Assembly (NCBI RefSeq): GCF_051192575.1
Contig: NZ_JBPJSQ010000011.1
Coordinates: 1 to 64,000 of the forward strand
Direction of reading: 5' to 3'
DNA: 64,000 nt
Source: Aestuariimicrobium soli
Lineage (GTDB): Bacteria; Actinomycetota; Actinomycetes; Propionibacteriales; Propionibacteriaceae
How positions within the stretch are numbered: position 1 is the stretch's first letter; each line of letters starts with the position of its first letter. The position numbers and the translations under genes are program-made. The notes beneath the pieces are model-generated. The model was given only the letters and a program-made list of their open reading frames with translations, did not search any database and had not been told where the DNA came from. Of this stretch, positions 43,922 to 52,318 are shown piece by piece.

Positions 43922-44413
43922 GTGCTGACGCCGATCCTGACGACGCTGGCCTTCGTGCTGCATCCCGACGGCGAACGGGTGCTGATGTGTCACCGCATCG
44001 CGCGCACCGACGACGAGCAGCACGGCAAGTACAACGGGCTGGGCGGCAAGGTCGAGCCGGGTGAAGACGTCTGGTCGGGCATGCTGCGCGAGCTCGACGA
44101 GGAGGCCGGCATCACCCCGACCGCCATGCGACTACGGGGAACAATCTCGTGGCCCGGGTTCGGCAGCGACGGCTCCGACCACTTCGGGTTCCTGTTCGTG
44201 GTCGATGCCTTCGAGGGCGAACCGCCGGCCGAGAACGACGAGGGTGTGCTCACCTGGGAGCGGATCGACGCCCTCGACCGGCTCGACATGTGGGCGGGCG
44301 ACCGGCACTTCCTACCCCTGATGTTCGACCGGACGATCGCCCAGTTCCATGCGGTGCTGCCGTATGAGAACGGGCTCCCCACCAGCTTCAGCGTGCACGT
44401 GGTGCCCGCGTGA
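43922..44413 (+). CDS. MutT-like Nudix hydrolase
   Basis: 163 residues with a perfect Nudix box: G-x5-E-x7-REL-x-EE-x-G in GGKVEPGEDVWSGMLRELDE and the following residues. It probably hydrolyses oxidised purine nucleoside triphosphates (8-oxo-dGTP class), judged from similarity in the flanking sequence RIARTDDEQHGKYNGLGG. It begins at GTG 43922, four bases after tsaD, and overlaps the next gene by four. Confidence 0.9.
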   Translation: MLTPILTTLAFVLHPDGERVLMCHRIARTDDEQHGKYNGLGGKVEPGEDVWSGMLRELDEEAGITPTAMRLRGTISWPGFGSDGSDHFGFLFVVDAFEGEPPAENDEGVLTWERIDALDRLDMWAGDRHFLPLMFDRTIAQFHAVLPYENGLPTSFSVHVVPA

Positions 44414-45711
44414 TCCCCGCCGACCCGCACCCGCTCGATGTCGGCGACGGCCCGCTCGCCCTCGGTCTGGCGATGGACGAGCCCGACCCCGATTCGCTGT
44501 CGGCGGCGACCCGGCTGCGTCGCCGGGTCAGCCCCGATCTGGCCGCCCTGGCACTGGAGCAGGCGTCGCTGCGTCGGCGGGCGCGGGTGAAGTTCGGCGA
44601 GCAGGCGGGCCGCCACCTCTACACGGCCACGGGGCTGGAGCAGGCCACTCGTCCGCAGGTGTCGGCGTGGCGAGCCCAGACCTTCGGGGCCGAACAACAC
44701 CGCGGGTCGGGTGAGCAGTCAGGACCGCCCACGCGCGTGGTCGATCTGGGCTGCGGGCTCGGCTTCGACGCCCTGGCGTTCGCCGCCGCCGGGCACGAGG
44801 TCGATGCGGTCGAACGCGACCCGCTCACCGCGTCCTGCGCGCGCCACAATCTCGCCCAGCACCAGCTAGCCCATTCCACCCCCCACACCAGTGAACCCGC
44901 GGCCGCCCGGGTGTGGGTCGGCGACGCCGAACAGGCCGTCGACACCCTGCTCGACGGACGGCCCGAGGCACTGGTCTTCGTCGACCCCGCCCGGCGCTCG
45001 ACGACCGGCCGCAGCTGGCGGTTGGAAGACCTGTCTCCCGGGTGGGACTTCGTGCTCGGGCTGCGGTCGCGGGCGGCGCGCCTGGTCGTCAAACTGGGGC
45101 CGGGCATCGCCCGATCGGCCCTGCCCGATGACCTCGACCGGCACTGGGTGAGCCACGACGGCAGCCTGGTGGAACTCTGCCTGGCTTCGGTCGACGACCC
45201 TTACGACACCCATTCGGACGCCCCTTCGGACGCTGGGTCCGGCGCCGGCGTCGACCACGTCGTGGCGCTACGAGGCGACCGGCGACACACACTCGTGTCG
45301 CAGGGCCTGCCGAGGCCGCAGGTCGGTCCGATCGGCTCCTACCTGCACGAGCCCGACCCGGCCGTCATCCGCGCGCAGGTCTACGCCGAACTGGTGGCCT
45401 CGCTGGCGGGCGCCGAGGCATGGTTCGTCGACCACGACGTGGCCTACCTCACCAGCGATGCGCCGCTGGAGTCGCCGCTGCTGGCGAGCTTCGCGGTCGG
45501 CGAGGTGCTTCCGTGGTCGGAGAAGACCGTGCGCGCCTGGTGCCGCGCCCACGACGTCGGCACCCTCGAGATCAAGAAGCGGGGCATCGACGTCGACCCC
45601 GCCGAACTACGTCGCCGCCTGAAGCTACGCGGACGAGCCGCCGCCACCCTCGTGATCACGCCCACTCCGGCCGGTGCCCGAGCGGTCTTCTGCCGACGAC
45701 TGCCGGCCTGA
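44410..45711 (+). CDS. Class I SAM-dependent methyltransferase, THUMP-like type
   Basis: 433 residues. The SAM-binding motif is RVVDLGCGLGFDALAFAAAG (about 110-130), followed by AVERDPLTASCARHNLA and a FVDPARRSTTGR motif in the place of the catalytic (D/N)PP(Y/F). The C-terminal ~90 residues (from about VLPWSEKTVRAW) form a THUMP-like domain. These are probably RNA methyltransferases of actinobacteria. It is last in the t6A/Nudix operon. Confidence 0.78.
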   Translation: MIPADPHPLDVGDGPLALGLAMDEPDPDSLSAATRLRRRVSPDLAALALEQASLRRRARVKFGEQAGRHLYTATGLEQATRPQVSAWRAQTFGAEQHRGSGEQSGPPTRVVDLGCGLGFDALAFAAAGHEVDAVERDPLTASCARHNLAQHQLAHSTPHTSEPAAARVWVGDAEQAVDTLLDGRPEALVFVDPARRSTTGRSWRLEDLSPGWDFVLGLRSRAARLVVKLGPGIARSALPDDLDRHWVSHDGSLVELCLASVDDPYDTHSDAPSDAGSGAGVDHVVALRGDRRHTLVSQGLPRPQVGPIGSYLHEPDPAVIRAQVYAELVASLAGAEAWFVDHDVAYLTSDAPLESPLLASFAVGEVLPWSEKTVRAWCRAHDVGTLEIKKRGIDVDPAELRRRLKLRGRAAATLVITPTPAGARAVFCRRLPA

Positions 45712-45779
45712 GCCGCTCAACCCTCGCCCGTGGAGGTGTGGGGGTCAGCGCCCCAGCAGCCGACCCGGCAGCCCGCCCC

Positions 45780-47711
45780 TCACCGGGGCTGCATCACCTG
45801 GTGCCATCGTCCGCGCAGGTCGGCCAGCTGGGCCTCCGTCGGGCGGGGGAGCACCTGGTCGGGATGCTCGAGGAAGCTGTGCCGCGACACCTCCCGCACG
45901 ACGAGCTCGCGTAGCTGAGGGGCCAGCCGCGGGGTCTCGAGCACCAGAAGGCCTCGGTCGAGCCAGGCGACGTCGCGCGCCGAGAAGGCGTAGGTCCACA
46001 GGGGAGCCGAGGGCACCACGGTCGCCATCACCGCGTTCGCGACCTGCCCCGGGTAGCGCGGGGACGCCTCGTGCAGAATGGTGGCGCCCAACTCGACCAC
46101 GGGTCGTCCGGTCAGCCGGTGTTGCGCCAGCAGCCACGTGCGCCACAGCTGGCTCGCGTTCTCCTCGGCCACCGCGGCGTCCCACAGGGCCCGAGCATCG
46201 TCGGGCGAGGAGTTGCCGGCGAGTGTCAACGGGGCCAGGCCGGCCAGCCACTTCGGGGTCGTCCTGGCGAGGTGGGCCGCCAGCTCGTCGCGCAGGGGGT
46301 GGCCCAGGTCGCGGGCGAGCACCGTCAGGGTGACCAGCGGGTGCCGCCACGCGCAGTAGGTGGTGCGGTAGTTGATGGCGATGCGCTTCTTCCAGCCGGC
46401 CGACAGCGCCTCGATGTCGGCGGCGGTTCCGCGTCCGTGGGCGACGAGGATCTCGAGGCAGAACGCGAGCCCCTGCAGGTCGAGGGCGGGGTCGGCCACG
46501 CGGGCGTGCAGCCAGGCCTCCTGGGCGGGGGAGAGGTCACGGAAGTCGTCCAGGTGAAGCGACAGGCGCGACTCGGTGGCCGACAGGTCTGGCCCCGATC
46601 CCTCGAGCAGCAGGTCCGAACAGCCGCGGAACTGCTCGGCGAGCGGAGATCCCTGCTCCTCGGCGTGGGGCAGGCTCTCCCGGGCGGCCTGCGCGGCCCC
46701 CCGCCTCACCGCCAGCGGCAGGCGATCGTCGGTGGCCACGGCGAGGGCCGCGAACGGTGCGGGGGTGACCCGAGTGAGGGCCTGGGCGAGGGCCGCGGCG
46801 CGAGACTCACCGGAGCCGAGGGCCGCGAGGTCGTCCCACAGCGCGAGGGCGGCCGTCACCCGATCGCCACCGTGCACCGCCCGGTGCGCGCGCAGCCAGG
46901 GGGTGAGGTCAGGGCCGGCCCCAGCCGCCAGCGCGTGCTCGCGCAGCACGGCGACCGCCGCGGGGGTGGGCACGTCGGCCAGCACCGAGTCGGCCAGTGC
47001 GCCCAGCCGCCCGACCACCACGCTCGCGGCGGGGTGTGACTGCCGGACGAGGGTGGCCAGCATCGCCTTCCACGCCGGCCATGCCTCGGGCCGGGGTAGG
47101 TCGAGCCACGCGGCCGCCAGGCCGGCCAGCCGGTCGGCGTCGATGCGGTCGCGCAGGGCGAGGGCGCGGACGAAACCGGCGGCCCTGTCGAGATCGGGCG
47201 ACTGTTCCCAGCGGTCGAGCAGCCAGGCCTCCTCGGCGGTGGTGAGCTCGGCGAAGGCAGTGGCATGGGCATCGATGGGTGAGGTCAGCCGGGCGAGCTC
47301 CTGGCGAACCGAGGCGGGGTCGCCGGGGTCGGCGAGCCCGTCGGGCCCGAGCCGCACGACGCGGTCGAGGGAGAAGGCCGCCCCGGGCTGCGGGGCAGAG
47401 ACCAGGAAACCGTCGGGAACGGTGGTGAGGTGGGCGTGGACGACCTGCGGGTCGCCGCCCCAGTGCAGCAGCAGCGGGTCGATGAGTCCGCCGGAGCGGT
47501 CGAAGGCCCGCTCGTGCGACTGCCAGTGCCAGCCGGCATAGGCCGTGGTCCGGGGCAGGTCGGCCGCCGAGATCGCCTCGACGGCGTCGTCGTGCAGGTC
47601 GCTCTGGGTGTACCGGCCCCGCGGGCGAGGCGGGCTGAGGGCGACGAAGGTCTGGTCGGCGAGGCCCGACCACCAGGTCAGCAGGCGGGCAAGGTCGGAC
47701 GGGTCAGCCAT
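45780..47711 (-). CDS. Large helical-repeat-like protein of unknown function
   Basis: 643 residues with no signal peptide or membrane helix. It is rich in Ala, Leu and Arg in repeating amphipathic patterns (for example AGLAAAWLDLPRPEAWPAW and ARALWDAAVAEENASQLW), consistent with a HEAT/ARM-like solenoid. I recognise no catalytic motif. The ATG at 47711 is chosen; GAGGG lies very near it. It is transcribed alone, convergent with the methyltransferase and divergent from bioQ. Confidence 0.7.
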   Translation of the reverse strand: MADPSDLARLLTWWSGLADQTFVALSPPRPRGRYTQSDLHDDAVEAISAADLPRTTAYAGWHWQSHERAFDRSGGLIDPLLLHWGGDPQVVHAHLTTVPDGFLVSAPQPGAAFSLDRVVRLGPDGLADPGDPASVRQELARLTSPIDAHATAFAELTTAEEAWLLDRWEQSPDLDRAAGFVRALALRDRIDADRLAGLAAAWLDLPRPEAWPAWKAMLATLVRQSHPAASVVVGRLGALADSVLADVPTPAAVAVLREHALAAGAGPDLTPWLRAHRAVHGGDRVTAALALWDDLAALGSGESRAAALAQALTRVTPAPFAALAVATDDRLPLAVRRGAAQAARESLPHAEEQGSPLAEQFRGCSDLLLEGSGPDLSATESRLSLHLDDFRDLSPAQEAWLHARVADPALDLQGLAFCLEILVAHGRGTAADIEALSAGWKKRIAINYRTTYCAWRHPLVTLTVLARDLGHPLRDELAAHLARTTPKWLAGLAPLTLAGNSSPDDARALWDAAVAEENASQLWRTWLLAQHRLTGRPVVELGATILHEASPRYPGQVANAVMATVVPSAPLWTYAFSARDVAWLDRGLLVLETPRLAPQLRELVVREVSRHSFLEHPDQVLPRPTEAQLADLRGRWHQVMQPR

Positions 47712-47784
47712 GCCCTCGATCGTGCCATGTCGAGGGCCGACGGTCGGGGCGGCGGCTGCTCCCGGGCCGAGGCTCGACCAGGGC

Positions 47785-47812
47785 TGAACGGCGTTCAAAA
47801 GGTGCGTAGCAT
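47785..47812 (+). promoter_or_regulatory. BioQ operator and bioQ promoter
   Basis: A perfect palindrome TGAACGGCGTTCA (47785-47797) lies just upstream of TAGCAT (47807-47812), which ends six bases before the ATG of bioQ. The operator covers the -35 region, predicting self-repression of a leaderless gene. TGAAC-N3-GTTCA matches the BioQ site of corynebacteria and mycobacteria. Confidence 0.85.
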
Positions 47813-47818
47813 GGGGCC

Positions 47819-48385
47819 ATGGCTCTGACGAGGGACGAGGTGCTGACCACTGCGCTGGCCATCGTCGACGAGTACGGGCTGGCCGACCTGACCATGCGCC
47901 GGCTCGCCGCGCAGTTGGACGTGCAGGCGGGTGCCCTCTACTACCACGTGGCCAACAAGCAGACCCTGCTGGTGGCGCTGGCCGACCTGGTGCTGGCCGA
48001 CCCCGTCGTGGCAGGTCTGGAGCCCGCAACCGACCCGGTCGAGTGGGGCATGGCACTGCACGCGGCCCTGCGCCGTCACCGATCCGGGGCCGAACTCGTC
48101 AGCGCGGCGCTGGCGATGCGTCCGCTGTCGGAGTCGCCCGCGAAGGAGCTGGCGGCCCTGCTGGCCGACCCCAGTGGCGACCCCCATCACGCCCCGACGC
48201 GGGAGGCGCTGGCTCACGAGGCATTGGCTCACGGCGTGGTCAACCTGGTGCTCGGCCACACCCTCGACGAGGAACAGCGCGATCAGTTCGCCCGCCTCGG
48301 CGTCGGCTCCGACCCCTCACCCAGTGACGCGCGGCAGAGTGCGGCGCGGCTGCGGGTCGCGCTCGTCCGACTGGTGGGTCGCTGA
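47819..48385 (+). CDS. bioQ: TetR-family biotin regulator BioQ
   Basis: 188 residues. The N-terminal helix-turn-helix is AQLDVQAGALYYHVANKQTLL (about residues 32-52), typical of TetR. The rest is a helical ligand-binding domain. It is followed by bioN with TGATG overlap. Identical palindromes before bioQ and before bioY make biotin control by this protein the natural reading, as described for BioQ in corynebacteria and mycobacteria. The start ATG at 47819 is leaderless. Confidence 0.87.
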   Translation: MALTRDEVLTTALAIVDEYGLADLTMRRLAAQLDVQAGALYYHVANKQTLLVALADLVLADPVVAGLEPATDPVEWGMALHAALRRHRSGAELVSAALAMRPLSESPAKELAALLADPSGDPHHAPTREALAHEALAHGVVNLVLGHTLDEEQRDQFARLGVGSDPSPSDARQSAARLRVALVRLVGR

Positions 48386-49032
48386 TGCTGAGTCTGTACA
48401 GTCCCGGCACCTCGGTGGTGCACCGCTGGCCCGCGGGGGTCAAGCTCGCGATGGTGATGGTGGTGGGCACGCTGTCATTCTTCGTGCACGACTGGCGATG
48501 GCTGGCCGGCTTCGTGGCGGTGGTGCTGGCTGGTTACGCGGTGGCCCGGGTGCCGTGGTCGCGGGCGTGGCGGCTGCTGCGCGGTGTGTTGGTGATGCTG
48601 GTGCTGGTGGTGGTGGCGCAGGGGTTCCTCGGCGACTGGGGCACCGCCGCCGAGGTGGGGCTTCGCCTGCTGGGAGTGGTCGCGCTGGCCAATCTGGTGA
48701 CGCTCACCACCACCCAGACCGCCATCATCGACGCGGTGGTGTGGGTGGCCCGCCCCTTGCGGAGACTGGGCGTTGACCCCGACCAGCTCGGATTGTTGAT
48801 CGCCCTGGTGCTCAGATTCATCCCCGTGATCGCGGACGAGGCCGCCCGGGTGCGCGAGGCGCAGGCGGCCAGGGGAGTGCCGCCGCGGGGAATGCGGGCG
48901 GCGTTCGGCTGGATCTCGCCCCTGGTGATTCGCACCCTGCGCATGGCCGACGGGCTCGGCGAGGCCCTCGAGGCCCGGATCTCATCGACACGGATCTCAT
49001 CGGCGGAGGGAACGGCCGACGCATCGCGTTGA
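48385..49032 (+). CDS. bioN: Biotin ECF transporter T component
   Basis: 215 residues with about five membrane helices, beginning LSLYSPGTSVVHRWPAGVKL, the family start, and a cytoplasmic EAQAARGVPPRGM region containing the A-R-G coupling motif. It forms the energising module of the biotin transporter with BioM. Its start overlaps the bioQ stop, so it is co-expressed with the regulator and separately from bioYM, which has its own promoter. Confidence 0.87.
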   Translation: MLSLYSPGTSVVHRWPAGVKLAMVMVVGTLSFFVHDWRWLAGFVAVVLAGYAVARVPWSRAWRLLRGVLVMLVLVVVAQGFLGDWGTAAEVGLRLLGVVALANLVTLTTTQTAIIDAVVWVARPLRRLGVDPDQLGLLIALVLRFIPVIADEAARVREAQAARGVPPRGMRAAFGWISPLVIRTLRMADGLGEALEARISSTRISSAEGTADASR

Positions 49033-49076
49033 GGCGGCACGCGATCCCCAGCGACCTGCCGGCCACTCCATCCGCG

Positions 49077-49162
49077 CCTGCCGACAAACTTCCACACGCT
49101 GGCTCGAGCCACCCCGTCTCAGCGGGGGTGGGTCGAGCCACGGTGTAGAAGTTTGTGGCAGG
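49077..49162. repeat. Long imperfect inverted repeat between bioN and bioY
   Basis: Arms of about 40 bp (49077-49117 and 49124-49162) around a ~6-base loop match at roughly 35 positions, beginning CCTGCC and including ACAAACTTC and TGGCTCGA. It could form a cruciform or end the bioQ-bioN transcript. It may also be a small mobile element; no target duplication is evident. Confidence 0.8.
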
Positions 49163-49169
49163 TCGGTGC

Positions 49170-49195
49170 TAGCGTTCTTTTGAACGGTGTTCAAA
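49170..49195 (+). promoter_or_regulatory. bioY promoter region with BioQ operator
   Basis: TAGCGT (49170-49175) as the -10, directly followed by the 17-bp palindrome TTTGAACGGTGTTCAAA (49179-49195) at the presumed transcription start. Bound BioQ would block initiation of bioYM. Confidence 0.82.
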
Positions 49196-49225
49196 CTGCT
49201 CTGCCCGACCCTCGAAGGACCACCC

Positions 49226-49804
49226 ATGCGCGCCAAGGATCTCGCCCTCATCGCCCTGTTCACCGCGCTCATGTGCGTGCTCGGGCTGGCCCCCCGCATC
49301 CAGTTGCCCCTGCTGCCGGCGCCATTCACCACCCAGACGCTCGGGGTGATGCTGGCCGGCGGCATTCTCGGCTGGAAGCGCGGGTTCGCCTCGATGGCCC
49401 TGTTCGTGCTGCTGGTGGCCGTCGGCGCCCCGGTGCTGGTGGGCGGCCTCGGCGGCTTCGGCATGCTGCTCGGCCCCACCGGGGGATTCATCTGGGGCTA
49501 CCCGCTCGGCGCCCTCGTCACGGGGCTGCTGGTCGAGCGCTGGTGGCCGCGGCTGAATGCGGTCACCGCCTTTCTCGCCAGCTTCATCGGCGGCGCCCTC
49601 GCGGTCTACCTGATCGGCCAGCCCTGGCTGATCGTGGCCTCGGCCAAGCTCACCCTGGCCCAGGGCTGGTGGAGCTGGGTGGTCTACCTGCCGGGCGACC
49701 TAGTCAAGGCGGTCGTGGCGGCTGTCATCATCGTGACCGTGAAGAAGGCCTACCCGATCATCAACCCGAAGCCCGCCACGAGCCCCGCCACGCGGGCCGC
49801 CTGA
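49226..49804 (+). CDS. bioY: Biotin-specific ECF transporter S component BioY
   Basis: 192 residues and six membrane helices, with the BioY signatures PFTTQTLGVMLAG near the start and LLGPTGGFIWGYPLGA in the middle. It binds biotin at the membrane. The ATG at 49226 has GAAGGA seven bases before it; an upstream in-frame TTG/ATG-like start would overlap the BioQ operator. bioM follows after seven bases. Confidence 0.94.
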   Translation: MRAKDLALIALFTALMCVLGLAPRIQLPLLPAPFTTQTLGVMLAGGILGWKRGFASMALFVLLVAVGAPVLVGGLGGFGMLLGPTGGFIWGYPLGALVTGLLVERWWPRLNAVTAFLASFIGGALAVYLIGQPWLIVASAKLTLAQGWWSWVVYLPGDLVKAVVAAVIIVTVKKAYPIINPKPATSPATRAA

Positions 49805-49811
49805 GTCGACC

Positions 49812-50498
49812 ATGATCGAGCTGGAGGCGGTCAGCTTCGGCTACCCGCATCGCCAGTCACCCTCACAGCTGCTGCTGCGCGAGGTCACCCTCACGCTGGC
49901 CGAGCAGCGGATCGGCATCATCGGCGCCAACGGCTCGGGCAAGTCGACCCTGGCCCGCCTGCTCAACGGGCTGCTGACGCCCACGTCGGGGCGGGTGCTC
50001 GTCCGCGGTCACGACACGGTGCGCCAGCAGAAACTGGTCCGTCGCGACGTCGGCTTCGTCTTCCAGGACCCCGACCTGCAGATCATCATGCCCACCGTCG
50101 CAGAAGACCTCGCGTTCGGGCTGCGTCGGCTCGGGCTGCCCAAGGATGAGGTGGCCCGCCGGGTCGACGCCCAGCTCGCACGCCACGGCCTGTCCGACCA
50201 CCGCGACCACCCGGCCCACCTGCTCTCGGGGGGTCAGAAGCAGTTGCTGGCGATCGCGGCCGTGCTCGTCACCGAGCCCTCGATCCTGGTGATGGACGAG
50301 CCCACCACCCTGCTCGACCTGCGCAACCGGCGGGCGGTGATGGCGCTGGTGGCCGACCTGCCGCAGCAGGTGGTGCTGGTCACCCACGATCTGGAGGTGC
50401 TCGCCGACTTCGACCGGGTGGTGGTCATCGACGAGGGACGAGTCGCCGCCGACGGCGCCCCCGGTGAGGCGATCGCGGCCTACCGCGCGCTGGTCTGA
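49812..50498 (+). CDS. bioM: Biotin ECF transporter ATPase
   Basis: 228 residues. Walker A is GANGSGKSTLARLLNG (about 38-50), the Q-loop VFQDPDLQIIMPT, the signature LSGGQKQLLAIA and Walker B ILVMDEPTTLLD. A single ATPase here must pair with itself, as in BioMNY. Its last 19 bp overlap the convergent globin gene. Confidence 0.93.
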   Translation: MIELEAVSFGYPHRQSPSQLLLREVTLTLAEQRIGIIGANGSGKSTLARLLNGLLTPTSGRVLVRGHDTVRQQKLVRRDVGFVFQDPDLQIIMPTVAEDLAFGLRRLGLPKDEVARRVDAQLARHGLSDHRDHPAHLLSGGQKQLLAIAAVLVTEPSILVMDEPTTLLDLRNRRAVMALVADLPQQVVLVTHDLEVLADFDRVVVIDEGRVAADGAPGEAIAAYRALV

Positions 50499-50971
50499 GG
50501 GTCGGTGCCGTCGGTGGCGGTGACCGGCCCGTCCCACGTCCAGTGGGGCATCGGCGCCTCGGGAACGTCCTCGGCCGATCGCGGGTACGCCGCCATCAGC
50601 CGGGTCGCCCAGTGCCAGTACGCCCGCAACGTCGGGCGCACCGGTTCCGGAATGTCGGCGTCGGCGAGGGCCTGGGCGAAACAGGCCTCGGCCCGGTCGT
50701 CCATCTCCTGGTGGTCACTGTTTCCGGCGTGCATGCGGACGACCCCTGCGTGGCTGCCGAGGCGTTCGCTGAAGTCGGCCGGCCCGCCCAAGGTCTCGGC
50801 CAGGTAGGCCGCCAGGCGCTCGGTGTGCTCGGGGTGGAAGCCGTGGCTGAAGGCGTGCGCGACGACCTCATCGGCCATCACCCGCTCGTGCCAGGCATGG
50901 GCCAGCCGGGTGCAGGCCTCGCGGCCACCCATCGCCTCATAGACGCCCGGCCGTTGATCGGCCGTGGTCAC
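50480..50971 (-). CDS. Truncated haemoglobin, group II-like
   Basis: 163 residues, longer than the usual ~130 because of a C-terminal tail. The globin fold is visible from YEAMGGREACTRLA through HAFSHGFHPEHTERLAAYL; the proximal His is probably that in GVVRMHAGN, and a Trp in AYWHWATRLM corresponds to the group II G8 position. It would bind O2 or detoxify NO or peroxide. The start at 50971 overlaps the upstream WXG-like gene by four bases, so it is translated with the secretion-like cassette. Confidence 0.85.
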   Translation of the reverse strand: MTTADQRPGVYEAMGGREACTRLAHAWHERVMADEVVAHAFSHGFHPEHTERLAAYLAETLGGPADFSERLGSHAGVVRMHAGNSDHQEMDDRAEACFAQALADADIPEPVRPTLRAYWHWATRLMAAYPRSAEDVPEAPMPHWTWDGPVTATDGTDPQTSAR

Positions 50972-52005
50972 CGCGGGTTCCTGTCATCGTGACGCTGGTC
51001 GGCGTTCTGGGCCGCGTCGTTGGCCGCACCCACGCCGGTGGTGGTCGAGGTGGGCACAGGGTCAGGGCTCGTCTGGTTCGCCTGGTTGGTGTGGTGCTGC
51101 GCCTGCTCGGTGTGGTGCTGTTGCTGCTGCTGGTAGTAGGGAGCGTCCGACATGGGGGCGTTGGCCGGCCCGTTGAGATCGTTGGCGGTCGAGGCATGGT
51201 TCTGCGCCGTCGAGGCGTGGCCCGAGGCCTGGTCGGCCAGGTGGACCTGCCGCAGGAAGCCGGTCTGCATGCGCCCCAGGGTCTGGCTCGCGCGCTGCAG
51301 GGCCGCCTGCAGTTGGCTGCCCTGCGCGGCTCGTCCGGCGCCCCAGTCGGCCAACTTCTTCAACAGGCCGGTGAACTTCGCGGCCACCGAGGCCACCTTG
51401 CCCGCCGCCCACGCGGTGTAGGCGGCGTAGGCCGCGCCGAAGGTGACGAAGCTCGCCAGGGCCGACATCACGGCCTTGCTGATCAGGTCGTTGATCAGCT
51501 CCTTGCCGAGCCCGATGATGAACTGCTTGACCGTGTCGACCACGGTGGCGACGGCCTCGATGGCGACGCCGCAGGCCTTCAGCACCATGCTGAGGCTCTC
51601 CTGGGCCACGGCCCACATCTGCATGACGGCGGCCATGGCGTCGGAGGCGACACCTTCCCACTGCTCACGAATGCGCTGGGCGGCCTCACTGGAGGCCTTC
51701 GCCTGGGTCGAGATGGTGTCGCCGTGCTGAGAGGTGCAGGTGCCCACCGCCGAGACCGCGTCCGGGTTGCCGAGCAGGGCGTTCAGGGTCTCCTTGACGA
51801 ACGTGACGTTGTTGATGATCCAGTTGTAGATGGGCTCCATCAGCTGGCCGATCACCCATGCCAGGGGGTCGAGGAAGGCGCCCAGGGCCGAGACACCGAT
51901 GTTGGCGGCGGCCGTGAACGTCGACAGGCTCACACCCTCCGAGAACCCCTCACCGACCTCGCGCACGTCCTTGACGATGGGAATCTCGGTCGCATAGGCA
52001 CTCAT
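50968..52005 (-). CDS. WXG-type protein of a type VII secretion-like cassette
   Basis: 345 residues, mostly helical. A W-x-G motif (REQWEGVASDAM, about residue 124) lies between predicted helices. Hydrophobic helical stretches at ~35-60 and 160-210 could insert into membranes. The C-terminal ~110 residues are Gln/His/Asn/Thr-rich (five Gln, then HHTEQAQHHTNQ) and look disordered. It is much larger than a plain WXG100 protein and resembles a secreted effector or PPE/EspE-like substrate. It overlaps both neighbours by four bases. Confidence 0.7.
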   Translation of the reverse strand: MSAYATEIPIVKDVREVGEGFSEGVSLSTFTAAANIGVSALGAFLDPLAWVIGQLMEPIYNWIINNVTFVKETLNALLGNPDAVSAVGTCTSQHGDTISTQAKASSEAAQRIREQWEGVASDAMAAVMQMWAVAQESLSMVLKACGVAIEAVATVVDTVKQFIIGLGKELINDLISKAVMSALASFVTFGAAYAAYTAWAAGKVASVAAKFTGLLKKLADWGAGRAAQGSQLQAALQRASQTLGRMQTGFLRQVHLADQASGHASTAQNHASTANDLNGPANAPMSDAPYYQQQQQHHTEQAQHHTNQANQTSPDPVPTSTTTGVGAANDAAQNADQRHDDRNPR

Positions 52006-52316
52006 GCCAGATCCTTCGTGATCGTCGAGGCCAGCTTGGCGCCCTCGTCCTCCATGTCGCGGTAGCCCTTGGCGGAGTTCTCGAGCCGCCCGCCGAGCAC
52101 CTGGTAGCCCTTGCCGGAGCCGGCGACCGACCCCTGCAGGGCCGAGGTCAGGGTCGGCAGCACGAACGACAGGATGGGCGCCATGAACAGCCCCATCATC
52201 ATGGGGCTGGGCGACTGGATGGTGCCGGCGCGCGACGAGAGGTCGTCCCCGATGCCGGTGATCTGGGTGGCGCCGCTCGAGATCGCGGTCGGGTTCACCC
52301 GAAATGTGGCGGTCAT
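52002..52316 (-). CDS. Small EspC/WXG100-like type VII secretion partner
   Basis: 104 residues. It begins FRVNPTAISSGATQITGIGD, like EspC-type ESX proteins. It ends with the export signal form Y-x-x-x-E (YRDME, about residues 85-89) of ESX substrates. A hydrophobic segment (MMMGLFMAPILSFVLPTL, about 40-57) interrupts the usual helical hairpin. GGAG precedes the ATG at 52316. The partner is probably the WXG protein encoded next, with ATGA overlap. Confidence 0.72.
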   Translation of the reverse strand: MTATFRVNPTAISSGATQITGIGDDLSSRAGTIQSPSPMMMGLFMAPILSFVLPTLTSALQGSVAGSGKGYQVLGGRLENSAKGYRDMEDEGAKLASTITKDLA

Positions 52317-52318
52317 GG

